Below are positions 58,701 to 64,000 of a stretch of DNA of 64,000 nucleotides, one piece after another. The stretch is taken from assembly GCF_051020765.1 (NCBI RefSeq), contig NW_027469084.1, forward strand, positions 496,001-560,000, given 5' to 3'. The notes beneath the pieces were generated by a model. That model had not been told where the DNA came from. It was given only the letters and a program-made list of their open reading frames with translations, and ran no database searches. How positions within the stretch are numbered: position 1 is the stretch's first letter; every line of letters starts with the position of its first letter. The DNA comes from Lasioglossum baleicum. Lineage: Eukaryota; Arthropoda; Insecta; Hymenoptera; Halictidae. Made by a program: the position numbers and the translations under genes.

Positions 58701-61700
58701 CTCTGCGCGGCGCCGACCACGCAGGACATTCTCCCAGCGTATGCCGCGCAGAGTCCTGGGCCTCCTCGCAGTGGTGGCACTGCGATCCTCCCAGTGCCAG
58801 TTATGAACACACAGTTTGACGAAACGGCGGTATGCAGGTAATTTAACTTATGCGCATGCATTGCTGCAACTTGTGCTGTATAATTTAGAATTTTTGTTAC
58901 CGCGCCATCCGATTATTATACATGTGCAAATACCCGTACTCGCAGCATTGTATTTTCTTCCGCACGCGACAAGAAGGGGACAGAGGCGAGTTCCGGCTAG
59001 CGTCTGTCCCCTCCCCTGGTCCACCCGCATAAAACTTAAAAATAAGATAAAATAGAAGATAAAATCAATAAATGAAAACGTGTATAGATAAAATAGATCA
59101 AATAAAAGTCAATAAATAAACAAATAATAATAAGTAAATAAATACAATGGACAAACCACAACAAACATAAGAAGGGGGGGAAAATAAAGGGGAATAAAAG
59201 ATAAAGATGAAATTTATAATATAGAATATAAAATGTATATAGAATAAAATGAAATATTATAAAATAAAAGGAGGGGGGTCGACCGGCAGGTCGCATCTTT
59301 GTAGAGGGGGGGGATTATTGCTCCACCTCGCCCCCCGCGACCTGCCCACCACGGGGGCGCCTTAACGGCCAGCCCCCCTTGGCGGCGGTGGAAGTACTAA
59401 GTATTCCCACCCCCGCCATTACGTCTGCGGCCCCTTACCGGGGGGCCGTCGGCCTCGTCGGGGTTGCCCCGCCGATGCTAGCCTCCTGGCCGAGAGTGGT
59501 CGGCTTCCCTCTCCCTCTCCGCTGCCTCCTTCTGCGTTATCACAATCTCGCAGAAGGAGGCAAACGCTGCTCTTGACCTCTCGCTGCCGATCATGTGGTC
59601 GACCACGACCGACAACGAGAGGTCCATCCCAATAACGCCCCTTAGGACTCTGCGCGGCGCCGACCACGCAGGACATTCTCCCAGCGTATGCCGCGCAGTG
59701 TCCTGGGCCTCCTCGCAGTGGTGGCACTGCGATCCTCCCAGTGCCAGTTATGAACACACAGTTTGACGAAACGGCGGTATGCAGGTAATTTAACTTATGC
59801 GCATGCATTGCTGCAACTTGTGCTGTATAATTTAGAATTTTTGTTACCGCGCCATCCGATTATTATACATGTGGAAATACTCGTACACGCTGCATTGTAT
59901 TTTCTTCCGCACGCGACAAGGAGGGGACAGAGGCGAGGTCCGGCTAGCGTCTGTCCCATCCCCCCGTCCCACCCCCCTGGACGACCCGCATAAATCTTGA
60001 AAATATGATAAAATAAACGCTAAAATCTATAAATGAAAACGTGTATAGATAAAATAGATCAAATAAAAGTCTATAAATAATTAAATAATAATAAGTAAAT
60101 AAATACAATGGACAAACCACAACAAACACAAGAAGGGGGGGCAAAATAAAGGGGAATAAAAGATAAAGATGAACTTTATAATATAGAATATAAAATATAT
60201 ATAGAATAAAATGAAATATTATAAAATAAAAGGAGGGGGGTCGACCGGCAGGTCGCATCTTTGTAGAGGGGAGGGATTATTGCTCCACCTCGCCCCCCGC
60301 GACCTGCCCACCTCGGAGGCGCCTTAACGGCCAGCCCCCCTTGGCGGCGGTGGAAGTACTAAGTAGTCCCACCGCCGCCATTACGTCTGCAGCCCCTTAC
60401 CAGGAGGCCGTCGGCCTCGTCGGGGTTGCCCCGCCGATGCTAGCCTCCTGGCCGAGAGTGGTCGGCTTCCCTCTCCCTCTCCGCTGCCTCCTTCTGCGTT
60501 ATCACAATCTCGCAGAAGGAGGCAAACGCTGCTCTTGACCTCTCACTGCCGATCGTGTGGTCCACCACGACCGACAACGAGAGGTCCATCCCAATAACGC
60601 CCCTTAGGACTCTGCGCGGCGCCGACCACGCAGGACATTCTTCCAGCGTATGCCGCGCAGAGTCCTGGGCCTCCTCGCAGTGGTGGCACTGCGATCCTCC
60701 CAGTGCCAGTTATGAACACACAGTTTGACGAAACGGCGGTATGCAGGTAATTTAACTTATGCGCATGCATTGCTGCAACTTGTGCTGTATAATTTAGAAT
60801 TTTTGTTACCGCGCCATCCGATTATTATACATGTGGAAATACTCGTACACGCTGCATTGTATTTTCTTCCGCACGCGACAAGGAGGGGACAGAGGCGAGG
60901 TCCGGCTAGCGTCTGTCCCATCCCCCCGTCCCACCCCCCTGGTCGACCCGCATAAATCTTGAAAATATGATAAAATAAACTATAAAATCTATAAATGAAA
61001 ACGTGTATAGATAAAATAGATCAAATAAAAGTCTATAAATAAATAAATAATAATAAGTAAATAAATACAATGGACAAACCACAACAAACACAAGAAGGGG
61101 GGGCAAAATAAAGGGGAATAAAAGATAAAGATGAACTTTATAATATAGAATATAAAATATATATAGAATAAAATGAAATATTATAAAATAAAAGGAGGGG
61201 GGTCGACCGGCAGGTCGCATCTTTGTAGAGGGGAGGGATTATTGCTCCACCTCGCCCCCCGCGACCTGCCCACCTCGGGGGCGCCTTAACGGCCAGCCCC
61301 CCTTGGCGGCGGTGGAAGTACTAAGTAGTCCCACCGCCGCCATTACGTCTGCAGCCCCTTACCGGGGGACCATCGGCCTCGTCGGGGTTGCCCCGCCGAT
61401 GCTAGCCTCCTGGCGGAGAGGGGGTCGGCTTGCCTCTCCCTCTCCGCTGCCTCCTTCTGCGTTATCACAATCTCGCAGAAGGAGGCAAACGCTGCTCTTG
61501 ACCTCTCGCTGCCGATCATGTGGTCGACCATGACCAGCAACGAGAGGTCCATCCCAATAACGCCCCTTAGGACTCTGCGCGGCGCCGACCACGCAGGACA
61601 TTCTCCCAGCGTATGCCGCGCAGAGTCCTGGGCCTCCTCGCAGTGGTGGCACTGCGATCCTCCCAGTGCCAGTTATGAACACACAGTTTGACGAAACGGC

Positions 61701-63212
61701 GGTATGCAGGTAATTTAACTTATGCGCATGCATTGCTGCAACTTGTGCTGTATAATTTAGAATTTTTGTTACCGCGCCATCCGATTTTTATACATGTGCA
61801 AATACCCGTGCTCGCAGCATTGTATTTTCTTCCGCACGCGACAAGAAGGGGACAGAGGCGAGTTCCGGCTAGCGTCTGTCCCCTCCCCTGGTCCACCCGC
61901 ATAAAACTTAAAAATAAGATAAAATAGAAGATAAAATCAATAAATGAAAACGTGTATAGATAAAATAGATCAAATAAAAGTCAATAAATAAACAAATAAT
62001 AATAAGTAAATAAATACAATGGACAAACCACAACAAACATAAGAAGGGGGGGGAAAATAAAGGGGAATAAAAGATAAAGATGAAATTTATAATATAGAAT
62101 ATAAAATGTATATAGAATAAAATGAAATATTATAAAATAAAAGGAGGGGGGTCGACCGGCAGGTCGCATCTTTGTAGAGGGGGGGGATTATTGCTCCACC
62201 TCGCCCCCCGCGACCTGCCCACCACGGGGGCGCCTTAACGGCCAGCCCCCCTTGGCGGCGGTGGAAGTACTAAGTATTCCCACCGCCGCCATTACGTCTG
62301 CGGCCCCTTACCGGGGGCCGTCGGCCTCGTCGGGGTTGCCCCGCCGATGCTAGCCTCCTGGCCGAGAGTGGTCGGCTTCCCTCTCCCTCTCCGCTGCCTC
62401 CTTCTGCGTTATCACAATCTCGCAGAAGGAGGCAAACGCTGCTCTTGACCTCTCGCTGCCGATCATGTGGTCGACCACGACCGACAACGAGAGGTCCATC
62501 CCAATAACGCCCCTTAGGACTCTGCGCGGCGCCGACCACGCAGGGCATTCTCCCAGCGTATGCCGCGCAGTGTCCTGGGCCTCCTCGCAGTGGTGGCACT
62601 GCGATCCTCCCAGTGCCAGTTATGAACACACAGTTTGACGAAACGGCGGTATGCAAGTAATTTAACTTATGCGCATGCATTGCTGCAACTTGTGCTGTAT
62701 AATTTAGAATTTTTGTTACCGCGCCATCCGATTATTATACATGTGGAAATACTCGTACACGCTGCATTGTATTTTCTTCCGCACGCGACAAGGAGGGGAC
62801 AGAGGCGAGGTCCGGCTAGCGTCTGTCCCATCCCCCCGTCCCACCCCCCTGGACGACCCGCATAAATCTTGAAAATATGATAAAATAAACGCTAAAATCT
62901 ATAAATGAAAACGTGTATAGATAAAATAGATCAAATAAAAGTATATAAATAAATAAATAATAATAAGTAAATAAATACAATGGACAAACCACAACAAACA
63001 CAAGAAGGGGGGGCAAAATAAAGGGGAATAAAAGATAAAGATGAACTTTATAATATAGAATATAAAATACATATAGAATAAAATGAAATATTATAAAATA
63101 AAAGGAGGGGGGTCGACCGGCAGGTCGCATCTTTGTAGAGGGGAGGGATTATTGCTCCACCTCGCCCCCCGCGACCTGCCCACCTCGGGGGCGCCTTAAC
63201 GGCCAGCCCCCC
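49792..63212. repeat. Higher-order repeat copy, 14 monomers (about 13.4 kb)
   Basis: Second copy of the preceding block with two extra monomers (near 56520 and 58432), which accounts for the change of offset from 11,512 to about 13,420 bp. Private marks kept in both copies include ATAATTAAATAATA (46658 and 60079 regions), CTCGGAGGCGCC, and CAGGGCATTCTCC plus TGCAAGTAATTT in the monomers at 48829 and 62248. The next copy starts at 63213. Confidence 0.87.
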
Positions 63213-64000
63213 TTGGCGGCGGTGGAAGTACTAAGTAGTCCCACCGCCGCCATTACGTCTGCAGCCCCTTACCAGGAGGCCGTCGGCCTCGTCGGGGTTG
63301 CCCCGCCGATGCTAGCCTCCTGGCCGAGAGTGGTCGGCTTCCCTCTCCCTCTCCGCTGCCTCCTTCTGCGTTATCACAATCTCGCAGAAGGAGGCAAACG
63401 CTGCTCTTGACCTCTCACTGCCGATCATGTGGTCCACCACGACCGACAACGAGAGGTCCATCCCAATAACGCCCCTTAGGACTCTGCGCGGCGCCGACCA
63501 CGCAGGACATTCTCCCAGCGTATGCCGCGCAGAGTCCTGGGCCTCCTCGCAGTGGTGGCACTGCGATCCTCCCAGTGCCAGTTATGAACACACAGTTTGA
63601 CGAAACGGCGGTATGCAGGTAATTTAACTTATGCGCATGCATTGCTGCAACTTGTGCTGTATAATTTAGAATTTTTGTTACCGCGCCATCCGATTATTAT
63701 ACATGTGGAAATACTCGTACACGCTGCATTGTATTTTCTTCCGCACGCGACAAGGAGGGGACAGAGGCGAGGTCCGGCTAGCGTCTGTCCCATCCCCCCG
63801 TCCCACCCCCCTGGTCGACCCGCATAAATCTTGAAAATATGATAAAATAAACTATAAAATCTATAAATGAAAACGTGTATAGATAAAATAGATCAAATAA
63901 AAGTCTATAAATAAATAAATAATAATAAGTAAATAAATACAATGGACAAACCACAACAAACACAAGAAGGGGGGGCAAAATAAAGGGGAATAAAAGATAA

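Larger units (their letters stand above)
30369..64000. repeat. Satellite array block C (uninterrupted, thirty-five monomer anchors)
   Basis: Anchors: 30621, 31569, 32531, 33493, 34441, 35406, 36368, 37316, 38280, 39242, 40204, 41168, 42131, 43094, 44046, 45008, 45958, 46920, 47882, 48829, 49792, 50754, 51717, 52681, 53644, 54607, 55558, 56520, 57482, 58432, 59379, 60341, 61303, 62248 and 63213. All are in the same orientation. The block has no LTR insertion, although it contains the variant order that carries one elsewhere. It runs off the window inside a monomer, so the array is longer than what is seen. Confidence 0.97.

Noticed and set aside
1..64000. 28S rDNA flanks or a full-length R1 element
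   Set aside because: Only the C-terminal part of ORF2 is found; no endonuclease, polymerase core or rRNA sequence is visible in the window.

Overview
The window is eukaryotic, animal and most likely insect repetitive DNA. It has no rRNA, tRNA or ordinary host gene that I can recognise. The insect assignment rests on the element families seen (an R1-clade non-LTR retrotransposon tail and a Ty3/Gypsy LTR retrotransposon with a tRNA-Lys primer site) and is an inference; a hymenopteran would fit the CpG-rich sequence but is not proven.

Layout. (1) 1-8999: head-to-tail satellite monomers of about 945-968 bp. (2) 9000-16533: a complete, 7,534-bp Ty3/Gypsy retrotransposon on the minus strand, inserted into the A+T-rich part of a monomer. 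It has two 1,360-bp LTRs, a 4-bp target duplication (GTAA), a primer binding site, gag, pol and a polypurine tract. (3) 16534-29008: more satellite. (4) 29009-30368: a solo LTR of the same element at exactly the same position of the monomer with the same GTAA flanks. (5) 30369-64000: uninterrupted satellite to the end. Counting one anchor per monomer (the TTGGCGGCGG block) gives 57 monomers.

Satellite. Each monomer has a G+C-rich half and an A-rich half (plus strand). On the minus strand the G+C-rich half holds a 109-codon remnant of the C-terminus of an R1-type ORF2 (CCHC finger followed by the DSA-HTL-ECPAW, FCE and KEAAER landmarks). Eighteen monomers keep this frame open, 35 carry the same 1-nt frameshift and 4 carry stops, so it is a fossil amplified as DNA, not a gene. 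The same half is packed with consecutive perfect inverted repeats (7-15 bp arms). Monomer variants recur in a fixed order, which gives a higher-order repeat of about 12-14 monomers (for example 38280-49791 against 49792-63212) and local three-monomer duplications.

Retrotransposon. Gag (capsid plus zinc knuckles) and Pol (protease, reverse transcriptase, RNase H, integrase, GPY/F module) are both open with all catalytic residues. Pol lies in the -1 frame and the overlap contains a canonical G GGA AAC slippery heptamer followed 7 nt later by a stem. The primer site is an exact 18-nt match to tRNA-Lys(UUU). The LTR has a TATA box, a small hairpin near the inferred RNA start and a long series of hairpins with compensating stem changes. 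Identical-looking LTRs and intact ORFs indicate a young, possibly still active copy. The shared insertion point of the full element and the solo LTR shows that the array was segmentally duplicated after the insertion, and that one copy then lost its interior by LTR-LTR recombination.
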